Source of the DNA: Mitsuokella sp. oral taxon 131 str. W9106
GTDB lineage: Bacteria; Bacillota; Negativicutes; Selenomonadales; Selenomonadaceae
Assembly (NCBI RefSeq): GCF_000469545.1
Contig: NZ_KI273051.1
Coordinates: 62,001 to 126,000 of the forward strand
Reading direction: 5' to 3'
Length of the DNA: 64,000 nt
Each line of letters starts with the position of its first letter. Within the stretch, counting starts at the first letter, position 1. The notes beneath the pieces were generated by a model. That model worked only from the letters and a program-made list of their open reading frames with translations. It was not told the origin of the DNA and made no database searches. Made by a program: the position numbers and the translations under genes. This document shows positions 28,628 through 36,958 of this stretch, in pieces.

Positions 28628-29020
28628 ATGCAGGCTGGGAAATTATTCCTTGGTACACAGCCTCTCCTGCCCATCCAAGATCACCAGGCGGCAAGCAGAT
28701 TGCCGGAGGAGCGAAAGACGGCGGCAAGCTGCTCCTTTGCGAGCGTGCTCGAAAAGGAACAGCAAAGATACGTCCGCTTCTCGCAGCACGCGGTGCAGCG
28801 GCTAAATGAGCGCGGCATTGCCTTCACGGAGGGCGAGCTCATGCAGCTCGACGCAGCCGTGGAGAAAATGGCGGCAAAAGGCGCGAAGGAATCGCTCGTT
28901 TGCCTGCATGATGCCGCGCTCATCGTGAGCGTTCCCAATCGAACGGTGATAACCGCCATGGATGGCATAGGTGCCAAGGAGAGTATCTTTACCAACATCG
29001 ACAGTGCAGCAATACTATAG
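28628..29020 (+). CDS. Flagellar operon protein (TIGR02530-like)
   Basis: 130 residues between flgD and flgE. The conserved part FSQHAVQRLNERGIAFTEGE, KGAKESLVCLHDAALIVSVP and NRTVITAMDG matches the family of small flagellar operon proteins found between flgD and flgE in Clostridia and Negativicutes. No membrane segment or signal is seen. Function unknown; the stop codon lies in the first of two leader hairpins before flgE. Confidence 0.85.
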   Translation: MQAGKLFLGTQPLLPIQDHQAASRLPEERKTAASCSFASVLEKEQQRYVRFSQHAVQRLNERGIAFTEGELMQLDAAVEKMAAKGAKESLVCLHDAALIVSVPNRTVITAMDGIGAKESIFTNIDSAAIL

Positions 29021-29070
29021 GATTGGACCAAATGGAGATCCTACGGAAGCCCGAACGACAGACGGCTTCC
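29018..29070 (+). other. Two consecutive hairpins in the flgE leader
   Basis: TAGGAT...ATCCTA (29018-29043) and GGAAGCC...GGCTTCC (29045-29070) lie back to back after flgD and its neighbour, 50 bases before flgE. Neither is followed by a T run, so they are not terminators. They could stabilise or process the abundant flgE message. Confidence 0.4.
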
Positions 29071-29120
29071 CATTTGCTGCATCATAACTTCTTCTGCCAT
29101 AAAGGAAAGGAAGATTCATT

Positions 29121-30788
29121 ATGATGCGTTCCCTTTTCTCTGCCGTCTCTGGGCTAAAGTCCCATCAGACGCGCATGGACGTCATCGGCAACAACATCGC
29201 AAACGTCAATACGAACGGCTTCAAGTCGAGCCGCGCGACGTTTGCCGACATGCTCTCGCAGACGCAGGCAGGCGCCTCCGCGCCGACGGGCAACCTGGGC
29301 GGCACGAACCCGAAGCAGATTGGCCTCGGCGTTTCCGTCGCCTCGACGGACCTCATCTTCAACGATGCGAGCGCGCAGCAGACGGGTAAGAATACCGACC
29401 TCGCGCTGAGCGGCAACGGCCTCTTCGTCGTCAAGACGAACAGCGGCCAGTACTACACGCGCGACGGCAACTTCACCTTTGATGCGCTCGGCAATTACGT
29501 CATGCACGGCAACGGCGGCTTTGTCCAAGGCTGGATGGCGGATGCCAACGGCACGCTGACGACGGCGAGCACGCCGGGCACGATCCAGATCCCGTCCGGA
29601 AAGGCGATGGACGCGGCTGCGACGACGAAGATTTCCTATAACGGCAATCTGAATTCCTCCACGCCGACCATCGTCTCGATGAAGGATCAAAACGGCAAGA
29701 CCATCACGGCTCCGACGGCAGTTGACGGGACGAATGTCACCTCGCTGACGCTGAAGCTCTCCGATGGGACGACGACGACCATCACGACGAAGAATGCGAG
29801 TGTGACGTACACGCCGGCCACTGTCACTCCCGCTCCAGCTTCTTCGACGAGTTCGCTGAAGGTAACGGGGATAAAGAATGCTGCAGGTACTGCGCAGAGC
29901 GGTTCGCAGACGGCCTCGGCAACCAATCCGCTCACGCTGACGCTTTCCGACGGCTCGACCTGGACGGTGACTGCGGGCACGTATGATTCCACCCCTGCCT
30001 CGGCGACGAAAATGGAAGTCAAGCAGGGGAACAGTGTCCCCGCGACGACGATTGCCAATGTCTACGACAGCCTCGGAAACCTGCACAAGGTCCTGCTGAA
30101 CTTCGAGAAGGTTCCCTCGGCAACGACGCCGCCGAACTCCTATGACAAGTGGCGCGTGTCGCTCGGCGCGACGGAAATCAAGGAGGCCGACGGCTCGACG
30201 ACGACCGTCTCGATGACGCCCGTCGAGCTGCAGTTTGACTACAACGGCAAGTACGTCAGCGGCAGCGGCTCGCCGGAGCTCACGCTCACGAATGGCGCGG
30301 GCTCGGCAAGCGTGTCGCCCGGCGGCGGCGCGGCGACGATCCACTCCTCGATGACGGCCACCGTCGATCTCTCCTCCCTCACGCAGTACAGTGGCAGCAA
30401 CACGCAGAAGGCGGACTCCGACGGGCATGCGGCCGGCACGCTCAAGGAAGTCTCCGTCGATGCGTCCGGCATCATCACGGGCACGTATACGAACGGCGTC
30501 AAGCGCAACGAGGCGCAGGTCGCCATCGCGCAGTTCAACAACGCGTCCGGTCTCACGAAAACCGGCGGCAACTTCTACCAGGAGTCCAACAACTCCGGCG
30601 TCGCGAATATCAAGACGGCGTCCGACCTCGGCTGCTCGATCACGCCGTCCGCGCTCGAGATGTCAAATGTCGATATCGCGAACGAGTTCTCCGACATGAT
30701 CATCACGCAGCGCGGCTTCCAGTCGAACTCGAAGATCATCACGGTCGACGACGAGATGCTCGAGACCGTCATCGGCATGAAGCGCTAA
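29121..30788 (+). CDS. flgE: Flagellar hook protein FlgE
   Basis: Hook subunit, 555 residues. N-terminal MMRSLFSAVSGLKSHQTRMD with VIGNNIANVNTNGFKSSRAT and C-terminal SNVDIANEFSDMIITQRGFQ with SNSKIITVDDEMLETVIGMK are classical hook motifs. A variable Thr/Ser/Ala-rich central region (about residues 195-300) contains two related segments, LTLKLSDGTTTTIT and LTLTLSDGSTWTVT, suggesting duplication of a surface domain. Start at 29121 or the ATG next to it. A terminator follows. Confidence 0.97.
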   Translation: MMRSLFSAVSGLKSHQTRMDVIGNNIANVNTNGFKSSRATFADMLSQTQAGASAPTGNLGGTNPKQIGLGVSVASTDLIFNDASAQQTGKNTDLALSGNGLFVVKTNSGQYYTRDGNFTFDALGNYVMHGNGGFVQGWMADANGTLTTASTPGTIQIPSGKAMDAAATTKISYNGNLNSSTPTIVSMKDQNGKTITAPTAVDGTNVTSLTLKLSDGTTTTITTKNASVTYTPATVTPAPASSTSSLKVTGIKNAAGTAQSGSQTASATNPLTLTLSDGSTWTVTAGTYDSTPASATKMEVKQGNSVPATTIANVYDSLGNLHKVLLNFEKVPSATTPPNSYDKWRVSLGATEIKEADGSTTTVSMTPVELQFDYNGKYVSGSGSPELTLTNGAGSASVSPGGGAATIHSSMTATVDLSSLTQYSGSNTQKADSDGHAAGTLKEVSVDASGIITGTYTNGVKRNEAQVAIAQFNNASGLTKTGGNFYQESNNSGVANIKTASDLGCSITPSALEMSNVDIANEFSDMIITQRGFQSNSKIITVDDEMLETVIGMKR

Positions 30789-30808
30789 ACGGTTGCGTTT
30801 GGATCTGA

Positions 30809-30832
30809 AACCTCCCTTCAGGGAGGTTTTTT
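30809..30832 (+). terminator. Intrinsic terminator after flgE
   Basis: AACCTCCC-TTCA-GGGAGG hairpin followed by six T residues. Confidence 0.93.
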
Positions 30833-30920
30833 CATTTCACAAGGAGGTTTTCATTTCTTTTTTAAGAATTTTTTCGATTCCACTAAAAAAATAAAGGAAA
30901 TTGGCGAGACCTGACGAACA

Positions 30921-30926
30921 TATAAT
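30921..30926 (+). promoter_or_regulatory. Candidate -10 of flbD
   Basis: A perfect TATAAT 47 bases before flbD in the AT-rich spacer behind the flgE terminator. TTGGCG lies only 14 bases upstream, so the -35 is uncertain. Confidence 0.45.
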
Positions 30927-30972
30927 AAAGTGTAGACGGTATAAATTGCGATAGCAGGGAGATGCAAGCGAA

Positions 30973-31173
30973 ATGATCATGCTGACGAAGTTTAACTCGA
31001 AGACCAATCAAAAGGGTGAGTTCGTCCTCAATGCGGAGATCATCGAGACGATCGAGGAAACGCCGGACACGGTCGTGACCCTGACGAACGGAAAGAAGCT
31101 CATCGTCGATGAGCCGATGGATGAAATTGTCCGCCGCGTCATGAAGTACCGTCGGGCGCTCCATCAATTTTGA
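30973..31173 (+). CDS. flbD: FlbD / SwrD-like flagellar protein
   Basis: 66 residues: MIMLTKFNSKTNQKGEFVLN, then EIIETIEETPDTVVTLTNGK and KLIVDEPMDEIVRRVMKYRR. This is the FlbD family (SwrD/YlzI in Bacillus), which sits between flgE and fliL in Firmicutes. SwrD raises flagellar motor power; the same role is inferred here. Soluble, no signal. Confidence 0.93.
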   Translation: MIMLTKFNSKTNQKGEFVLNAEIIETIEETPDTVVTLTNGKKLIVDEPMDEIVRRVMKYRRALHQF

Positions 31174-31186
31174 TGGGATTTACAGG

Positions 31187-31214
31187 TAGACATTTCCCAA
31201 ACAGTTGGTATAAT
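31187..31214 (+). promoter_or_regulatory. Sigma-A promoter of fliL
   Basis: TAGACA (31187-31192), 16-base spacer, TATAAT (31209-31214) extended by TGG. It lies between flbD and fliL. Confidence 0.72.
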
Positions 31215-31247
31215 GGTTAATGGAACATTATATGGAGGGATTACTTT

Positions 31248-31760
31248 ATGGCGGATGAGAAAAAAGACGCTCCAGCAGTACAGGAAGCGGCGGAGAAAAA
31301 GAAGTCCCCGATCATCCTGGTCGTCGTTCTCGTGCTCGTAGGGCTTGTGCTCGCGGCAGGCATTTCGTTCTTCATCACGACGAAGATGATGGCGGACACG
31401 GGCAGCAAGGAGGCCGTGAGCGAGCATCATGATGCGGGGGTCTTCGTCAAGCTGGGCGATCCAAAGGAAGGCATCCTTGTCAATGTAGGCGGGCAGAAAG
31501 CGGGCAAGTTCCTGAAGGCGGGCATCGTTCTCGAGATGAACCCCGGCAAGAAGGACAACATGCTCGACGGGAAGCTCCAGCCGATGGCCGAGACGAAGAT
31601 TCTCGACACGACGATCCAGATCCTCAGAAGCTCGAAGCTCGACGAGTTCGACGCGACGAAGCAGGATCAGCTCAAGAAGCGCATCAAGGACGAGCTGAAC
31701 GACAAACTCGGGCAAGGCTCGGTCTACGATGTCTACATCACGAGCTTCATGCTCCAGTAA
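31248..31760 (+). CDS. fliL: Flagellar basal body-associated protein FliL
   Basis: Single-pass membrane protein that surrounds and stabilises stators. 170 residues: charged cytoplasmic N-terminus, transmembrane helix at about residues 21-45 (PIILVVVLVLVGLVLAAGIS), then the periplasmic FliL domain with VNVGGQKAGKFLKAGIVLEM and the C-terminal LNDKLGQGSVYDVYITSFML. GGAGGG precedes the ATG. Confidence 0.95.
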   Translation: MADEKKDAPAVQEAAEKKKSPIILVVVLVLVGLVLAAGISFFITTKMMADTGSKEAVSEHHDAGVFVKLGDPKEGILVNVGGQKAGKFLKAGIVLEMNPGKKDNMLDGKLQPMAETKILDTTIQILRSSKLDEFDATKQDQLKKRIKDELNDKLGQGSVYDVYITSFMLQ

Positions 31761-31798
31761 CCCCCGAGGCGCTTACCTCGAAGGAAGGAGGATGAAGA

Positions 31799-32803
31799 TT
31801 GGCAGAAGACGTACTGTCCCAATCTGAGATAGACAAGCTCCTATCCGCTCTCTCAGATGGATCGGTTTCCGCAGAAGAAGTCAAAGCGGATGAGGAGCAA
31901 AAAAAAGTCAAAGTCTACGACTTCAAGCGGCCGGACAAGTTCTCAAAGGATCAGATCCGCACGCTGTTCATGCTGCATGAGACATTTTCACGGGGACTCA
32001 ACACCTACCTCTCGACGCATTTGCGCACGGTGGTCAGCGTCGAGGTCGCATCCGTCGAGCAGCTCACGTATCAGGAGTTCATCCAGTCGCTCGCGAACCC
32101 GTCGGTTATCAGCGTGCTCGCCGTGCCGCCGCTCAAGGGCAACATCATCGTGGAGGTCAATACGGGCATCGCGTTCGCCTTCATTGACCGCGTGTTCGGC
32201 GGTGAGGGCAAGACGGCGATCAAGCCGCGCACGCTGACGGAGATCGAGGAAGCCGTGATGAAGCGCTTCATGGAAACGACAATGGAGCATTTCCGCGAGG
32301 CGTGGTCAAACGTGGTCCAGATGAATCCGTCGATCGAGGCGACGGAGTCGAATCCGCAGTTCACGCAGATCGTGCCGCCGAGCGATATGGTCGTCATCAT
32401 CACGATCCAGATGAAGATCGGCGAAGTCGAGGGGATGATGAACATCTGCATCCCGTACCTCGTCCTGGAACCGATCATGTCGAAGCTCACGACGACGTTT
32501 TGGGTTGCGGCATCGGTCACGAAGGATGACGATCCGGAGCAGATCAAGATCCTGCAGCGGAAGATCGAGCGCACGCATGTGCCGTTTGTCGTTGAGATGG
32601 GCGAGATCCACATTTCGATCAACGAGTTCCTGACCTTGGGATTTGGCGACGTGCTCCAGCTTGACACGGGCGTGAAGGACGAGCTTCTCTGCCGCGTGGG
32701 AAAGCGCGCAAAGTTCTACTGCCGCCCCGGCGTATCGGGCAAGAAGATGGCAGTTCAGATTACACGGACAATAGAAGAAGGAGATGAAGGAACGGATGAG
32801 TGA
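31799..32803 (+). CDS. fliM: Flagellar motor switch protein FliM
   Basis: C-ring protein that binds CheY-P. 334 residues; N-terminal CheY-binding peptide VLSQSEIDKLLSALSDGSVS, a middle CheC-like domain (FKRPDKFSKDQIRTLFMLHE, ETFSRGLNTYLSTHLRT, FAFIDRVFGGEGKTAIKPR) and a C-terminal SpoA domain (MNICIPYLVLEPIMSKL). TTG at 31799 follows AAGGAGGATGA. Overlaps fliY. Confidence 0.97.
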   Translation: MAEDVLSQSEIDKLLSALSDGSVSAEEVKADEEQKKVKVYDFKRPDKFSKDQIRTLFMLHETFSRGLNTYLSTHLRTVVSVEVASVEQLTYQEFIQSLANPSVISVLAVPPLKGNIIVEVNTGIAFAFIDRVFGGEGKTAIKPRTLTEIEEAVMKRFMETTMEHFREAWSNVVQMNPSIEATESNPQFTQIVPPSDMVVIITIQMKIGEVEGMMNICIPYLVLEPIMSKLTTTFWVAASVTKDDDPEQIKILQRKIERTHVPFVVEMGEIHISINEFLTLGFGDVLQLDTGVKDELLCRVGKRAKFYCRPGVSGKKMAVQITRTIEEGDEGTDE

Positions 32804-34040
32804 CGATATGATCTCGCAGGAGGAGATTGACGCCTTGCTAAACGGCGGCGGCGATGATGCTGCAGCAGCGAAAGGCGATGCCCCTGCGGATGCGGACGCC
32901 GCAGCAGCGAAAGGCGATGCATCGGCGGACGCCTCTGCCGCGGATGCATCTCAGATTGATACGAATGCGCTCACGGACATGGAGAAGGATGCGCTCGGGG
33001 AAATCGGCAACATCTCGATGGGAAGCGCCGCGACGACGCTTTCCGTGCTTTTGGGGAACAAGGTAAACATCACGACGCCGAACGTCTCGCTTGCGACGAT
33101 GAGCGCCATCAAGGATCAGTACCCGATGCCGTACCTCATCGTCGAGGTCGGCTATACGATCGGCATAGATGGCAATAATATCCTCGCGATCCAGGCATCG
33201 GATGCCGGCATCATCGCGGATCTCATGATGGGCGGAGACGGCTCGAACCCCGATTCGGAGATCGGCGAGATCGCAATGAGCGCCGTCGGCGAGGCGATGA
33301 ACCAGATGATGGGCGCTGTCGCGACATCGCTCTCGACGATGTTCGACAAGAAGATCGATATCTCGCCCCCGCGCGTCAATCTCATCGATCTTGGCTCTGA
33401 GGACAAGGTCACGGAAATCGTCGGGAACGACGAGACGATCGTCAAGATTTCGTTCCGCATGGAGGTCGATGGGCTCATCGACAGCGAGATCATGCAGATC
33501 CTTCCCGTTCATGTCGCGAAGGAAATGGTGGAATCGCTGACGGCCAGCGGGCAGGCGGAAGAGCCGGAGCCTGTGGCAGCGCCAGCGCCTGCTGCGGCAC
33601 CTGCACCGGCGCCTGCCGCAGCACCTGCACCGGCACCTGCTGCAGCGCCTGCACCGCAGCAGGCTGCACCAATGCCGCAAGGGGGTTATGGAATGGCTGC
33701 ACAACCGCACGTTGCGACGAATGTGCCAGTATCGCCTGCACAGTTCACACCGCTCAGCACGCAGCCCGTGCAGGTCAACGACGCGAACATCGGGCTGATC
33801 CTCGATGTTCCCCTGCAAGTCACGGTCGAGCTCGGCCGCACGAAGAAGTCGATCAAGGAGATCCTCGAGCTCACAAACGGTTCGATCGTCGAACTTGACA
33901 AGCTCGCAGGCGAGCCTGTCGACATCAATGTCAACGGCAAGTTCCTCGCCAAGGGCGAAGTGGTCGTCATCGATGAGAACTTCGGTGTCCGCATCACGGA
34001 GATCGCGAGTCCGGCCGAGCGTGCGGCGCGCCTTTCGTAA
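32796..34040 (+). CDS. fliY: Flagellar motor switch phosphatase FliY (FliN family)
   Basis: C-ring component and CheY-P phosphatase. About 414 residues in order: FliM-like CheY-binding peptide MISQEEIDALLNGG, an Ala/Asp linker with a repeated AAAAKGDA block, a CheC-like domain with two E-x2-N phosphatase centres (DALGEIGNISMGSAATTLSV and AVGEAMNQMMGAVATSLSTM), a Pro/Ala tandem repeat (about residues 262-295), and the C-terminal FliN/SpoA domain (NIGLILDVPLQVTVELGRTK, LDKLAGEPVDINVNGKFLAK). ATG 32796 is preferred; ATGs at 32784 and 32808 are in frame. Confidence 0.95.
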   Translation: MSDDMISQEEIDALLNGGGDDAAAAKGDAPADADAAAAKGDASADASAADASQIDTNALTDMEKDALGEIGNISMGSAATTLSVLLGNKVNITTPNVSLATMSAIKDQYPMPYLIVEVGYTIGIDGNNILAIQASDAGIIADLMMGGDGSNPDSEIGEIAMSAVGEAMNQMMGAVATSLSTMFDKKIDISPPRVNLIDLGSEDKVTEIVGNDETIVKISFRMEVDGLIDSEIMQILPVHVAKEMVESLTASGQAEEPEPVAAPAPAAAPAPAPAAAPAPAPAAAPAPQQAAPMPQGGYGMAAQPHVATNVPVSPAQFTPLSTQPVQVNDANIGLILDVPLQVTVELGRTKKSIKEILELTNGSIVELDKLAGEPVDINVNGKFLAKGEVVVIDENFGVRITEIASPAERAARLS

Positions 34041-34095
34041 GCCGTGCTGCATGCGGAAAACACCTGCTAAGCAGGGACTTATCTGAAAAGACAGC

Positions 34096-34124
34096 TTGTA
34101 ACGCGGAACGTTTTCTTATATAAT
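34096..34124 (+). promoter_or_regulatory. Sigma-A promoter of cheY
   Basis: TTGTAA (34096-34101), 17-base spacer, TATAAT (34119-34124), within the 144-base fliY-cheY spacer. A small CCTGC-TAA-GCAGG hairpin upstream lacks a T run. Confidence 0.7.
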
Positions 34125-34184
34125 GATTTACTAGAGAATTGGATTGTTTGATGGAGTTCATTGGACACAAGGAGAGATGTAAAG

Positions 34185-34547
34185 ATGGCAACACGTGTTT
34201 TGGTCGTTGACGATGCTGCATTCATGCGCATGATGGTGAAGGACATTCTTTCGAAGAACGGCTATGAGATCGTCGGTGAAGCGGAGAACGGCATGAAGGC
34301 ACTCGAGAAGTATCAGGAACTCAAGCCCGATCTCGTCACGATGGATATCACGATGCCTGAGATGGATGGGATCAGCGCAGTCAAGGAGATCAAGAAAGTC
34401 GATCCGAATGCAAAGGTCGTCATGTGCAGCGCCATGGGGCAGCAGGCCATGGTCATCGAGGCGATCCAAGCCGGCGCGCGCGACTTTATCGTCAAGCCGT
34501 TCCAGGCTGACCGCGTCCTGGAGGCTGTCCGCAAAGCAGTAGGCTAA
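34185..34547 (+). CDS. cheY: Chemotaxis response regulator CheY
   Basis: Phospho-signal from CheA to the motor switch. 120-residue receiver domain: acidic pocket VLVVDDAAFMRMMVKD, phosphoacceptor Asp in PDLVTMDITMPEMDGI, switch Ser in KVVMCSAMGQQAMV and Lys in DFIVKPFQADRV. ATG 34185 follows AAGGAGAG. Its stop codon shares one base with the fliO start. Confidence 0.97.
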   Translation: MATRVLVVDDAAFMRMMVKDILSKNGYEIVGEAENGMKALEKYQELKPDLVTMDITMPEMDGISAVKEIKKVDPNAKVVMCSAMGQQAMVIEAIQAGARDFIVKPFQADRVLEAVRKAVG

Positions 34548-35074
34548 TGAATACAAAAAGACTTCTGTCGATTGGCTTTTTGGCTTTTGCCGTCTTCATC
34601 CTGCTTGGCGCAGAGCCCGCACGGGCAGCTGAAGAGGCTGCTCAGGGCGGGTATCTTGCCGGATATGAGAATGCAGATCCACGTCCGTCCTCGATTTCTT
34701 GGTGGTCGACCGCTGCTTACCTTGCCAGCCTTTTTGTCATTTTTGCCTTCGTGGTGGGAATGGCATATTTGGCGGCACGGTTCTTGGGCGGTCGTTTTGC
34801 TAAGCAGGGAAATGCCGTGGGCGGGCGCATCCTGACGCACCTGCCGCTCGGTCCGGGGCGCTCGGTCTGCACCGTGCGCATGGCGGGACGCGTCTACTTG
34901 CTCGGCGTGACGGAGCACTCGATCACGCTGCTTTCCGAGGTCACGGATCCGCAGGAGATCGTGCGGCTTGAGCGCGAGGCAGATGCCTCGCCGCTCGCGC
35001 CCGACGTCTTTTCGAAGCAGTTCGGTGCGCTTTCGGGGCTTGCACAGAAGCTGCCGCCGCTGTTTCGGAAGTGA
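34547..35074 (+). CDS. fliO: Flagellar biosynthetic protein FliO (FliZ)
   Basis: Assembly factor for the FliP pore. 175 residues with an N-terminal signal/transmembrane segment (LLSIGFLAFAVFILLGAEPA), a second membrane helix near residues 54-76 (AAYLASLFVIFAFVVGMAYL) and the cytoplasmic FliO domain VGGRILTHLPLGPGRSVCTV with RVYLLGVTEHSITLLSEV. Precedes fliP as in all Firmicute fla operons. Confidence 0.93.
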   Translation: MNTKRLLSIGFLAFAVFILLGAEPARAAEEAAQGGYLAGYENADPRPSSISWWSTAAYLASLFVIFAFVVGMAYLAARFLGGRFAKQGNAVGGRILTHLPLGPGRSVCTVRMAGRVYLLGVTEHSITLLSEVTDPQEIVRLEREADASPLAPDVFSKQFGALSGLAQKLPPLFRK

Positions 35075-35111
35075 GCGGCAGGGTGGGAAGTATTTGGGGG
35101 GAAGGAGTGGC

Positions 35112-35873
35112 ATGTCGTTGCCTTACCGCAATGTAGCGCTTGCGATCATCGGAGCGCTCGCAGCCGTCTTGCTGCCGCATGCTGCACAGGCAGCGCCGCT
35201 TATCCCATCGGTCAATGTGGGCATCGGCTCGGCGAACGGCCCGCAGGACGTCGCGGTGACCTTGCAGGTCATGGCGGTTCTCACGATCGTCTCGCTCGCT
35301 CCGTCCATCCTCATCATGACGACGTCATTCGTTCGGATCGTCGTCGTCATCGGTTTTTTGCGCAACGCGCTCTCGACGCAGAACGTGCCGCCGAATCAGG
35401 TCGTCATCGCGCTCTCGCTGTTTTTGACCTTTTACGTCATGGCACCGTACTGGGGCGAGGCGAATGAGCAGGGCATCCAGCCGTATCTCGCAGGCGAGAT
35501 CACGCAGGAGGAGGCGCTGACCAATACGGTCGCGCCGCTTCGCGAGTTCATGTTCAAGCAGACGCGCGAGACCGACCTCGCGCTCTTCGTCAATCTCTCC
35601 GATGCGGAGCGGCCGGAGTCGCAGGAGGACGTCTCGACGTTCACGCTCATTCCGGCGTTCCTCATCAGCGAGCTCAAGACGGCGTTCCAGATCGGGTTTC
35701 TCATATACATCCCGTTCATCGTCATCGATATGATCGTCGCGAGCACGCTCATGTCGATGGGCATGATGATGCTGCCGCCGGTCATGATTTCCCTGCCGTT
35801 CAAGATCCTGCTTTTTGTCATGGTCGACGGCTGGCATCTTCTGATCAAGTCGCTCATCGTCAGCTTTAAGTAG
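35112..35873 (+). CDS. fliP: Flagellar biosynthetic protein FliP
   Basis: Core pore subunit of the flagellar export gate. 253 residues with a cleavable signal-like N-terminus (ALAIIGALAAVLLPHAAQAA), then TSFVRIVVVIGFLRNALSTQ, VPPNQVVIALSLFLTFYVM, and the signature FLISELKTAFQIGFLIYIPF with MSMGMMMLPPVMISLPFKIL. GAAGGAG precedes ATG 35112. Confidence 0.98.
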   Translation: MSLPYRNVALAIIGALAAVLLPHAAQAAPLIPSVNVGIGSANGPQDVAVTLQVMAVLTIVSLAPSILIMTTSFVRIVVVIGFLRNALSTQNVPPNQVVIALSLFLTFYVMAPYWGEANEQGIQPYLAGEITQEEALTNTVAPLREFMFKQTRETDLALFVNLSDAERPESQEDVSTFTLIPAFLISELKTAFQIGFLIYIPFIVIDMIVASTLMSMGMMMLPPVMISLPFKILLFVMVDGWHLLIKSLIVSFK

Positions 35874-35892
35874 CAAGCAGCAGGAGGAAGTC

Positions 35893-36162
35893 ATGTCAGG
35901 CGATCTCGTCATTCAGCTCGGGCAGCAAGCTCTTTGGATTGTCATGCTCGTCTCGGCGCCGATGCTCGGGCTCGGACTCATCGTCGGCCTCCTCGTCAGC
36001 GTGTTTCAGGCGACGACGTCCATTCAGGAACAGACGCTCGCGTTTATCCCGAAGATCATCGCCGTCTTCGTCGCCATTCTCATATTCGGCCCGTGGATGC
36101 TTCGCATCATGGTCGAGTACCTGACGAATATACTGGTGAACCTGCCCTCGTACATCAGCTAG
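35893..36162 (+). CDS. fliQ: Flagellar biosynthetic protein FliQ
   Basis: Export gate subunit, 89 residues, two hydrophobic hairpins. QQALWIVMLVSAPMLGLGLI and LLVSVFQATTSIQEQTLAFI are the family core. GGAGG precedes the ATG. Confidence 0.97.
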   Translation: MSGDLVIQLGQQALWIVMLVSAPMLGLGLIVGLLVSVFQATTSIQEQTLAFIPKIIAVFVAILIFGPWMLRIMVEYLTNILVNLPSYIS

Positions 36163-36175
36163 GGGGTGAGACAGC

Positions 36176-36958
36176 ATGGATTTCTACGACCTCCTCGCCG
36201 AGCACTGGGCGGTATTTCTCCTGCTCCTCACTAGGGTGAGCGGGATTTTCGTCATTTCGCCGTTCTTTGGCAGCATGAATATCCCGGTCTACTTCCGTGC
36301 GGGCGCGGCACTCGCGATGGCGGCCGTGCTCTTTCCAGTCGTTGATTCGACCGGCATCGGGACGCCGCCTTCGGGGCTCGCTTACTACGGCGCAGCGGTC
36401 CTCGCAGAGCTGTTCATCGGCTGGCTCATCGGCTTTGTGGCGTACATCGCATTCTCTGCCGTCCATTTCGCAGGCAAGGTCATGGACATGCAGGTCGGGT
36501 TCGCGATGGTCAACGTCATGGATCCGACATCTGGCCAGCAGATCCCGCTCATCGGAAGCTTTCTTTATAATCTGAGCGTCATCGTCTTCCTTGCCGTCAA
36601 CGGGCATCACATGCTCATCGCGACGCTCGTCGAGAGTTTTCGGACGCTTCCGATCCTGACGATGCAGCCGAGCCTCTCGCTGCCGCTCATCCTGTCGAAT
36701 TTCGTCTCGGGCGTTTTTGTGACGGGCATGAAGGTCGCGATGCCCGTGACGTTTGCGATCCTCTTGACGAACGTCGGGCTCGGCATCCTCGCGCGGACGA
36801 TGCCGCAGCTCAACATCTTCGTCGTCGGCCTGCCGCTGCAGATTGCCATCGGCGTCCTCACGCTCTCGATGGTGCTGCCGTTCTATGTCGTTTTTTTGGA
36901 TGTGCTGTTCAATGAGATGTATGGAAATATCCGGATCGCCCTCAGCGCCTTGCAGTAG
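36176..36958 (+). CDS. fliR: Flagellar biosynthetic protein FliR
   Basis: Export gate subunit, 260 residues, about six membrane helices. LLLLTRVSGIFVISPFFGSM near the N-terminus, GFAMVNVMDPTSGQQIPLIG and LLTNVGLGILARTMPQLNIF are family marks. The reading frame overlaps the likely start of flhB, which lies in a different frame. Confidence 0.96.
   Translation: MDFYDLLAEHWAVFLLLLTRVSGIFVISPFFGSMNIPVYFRAGAALAMAAVLFPVVDSTGIGTPPSGLAYYGAAVLAELFIGWLIGFVAYIAFSAVHFAGKVMDMQVGFAMVNVMDPTSGQQIPLIGSFLYNLSVIVFLAVNGHHMLIATLVESFRTLPILTMQPSLSLPLILSNFVSGVFVTGMKVAMPVTFAILLTNVGLGILARTMPQLNIFVVGLPLQIAIGVLTLSMVLPFYVVFLDVLFNEMYGNIRIALSALQ

Noticed and set aside
34065-34077. CCTGC-TAA-GCAGG hairpin after fliY as a terminator
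   Set aside because: Only five pairs and no T run follows.
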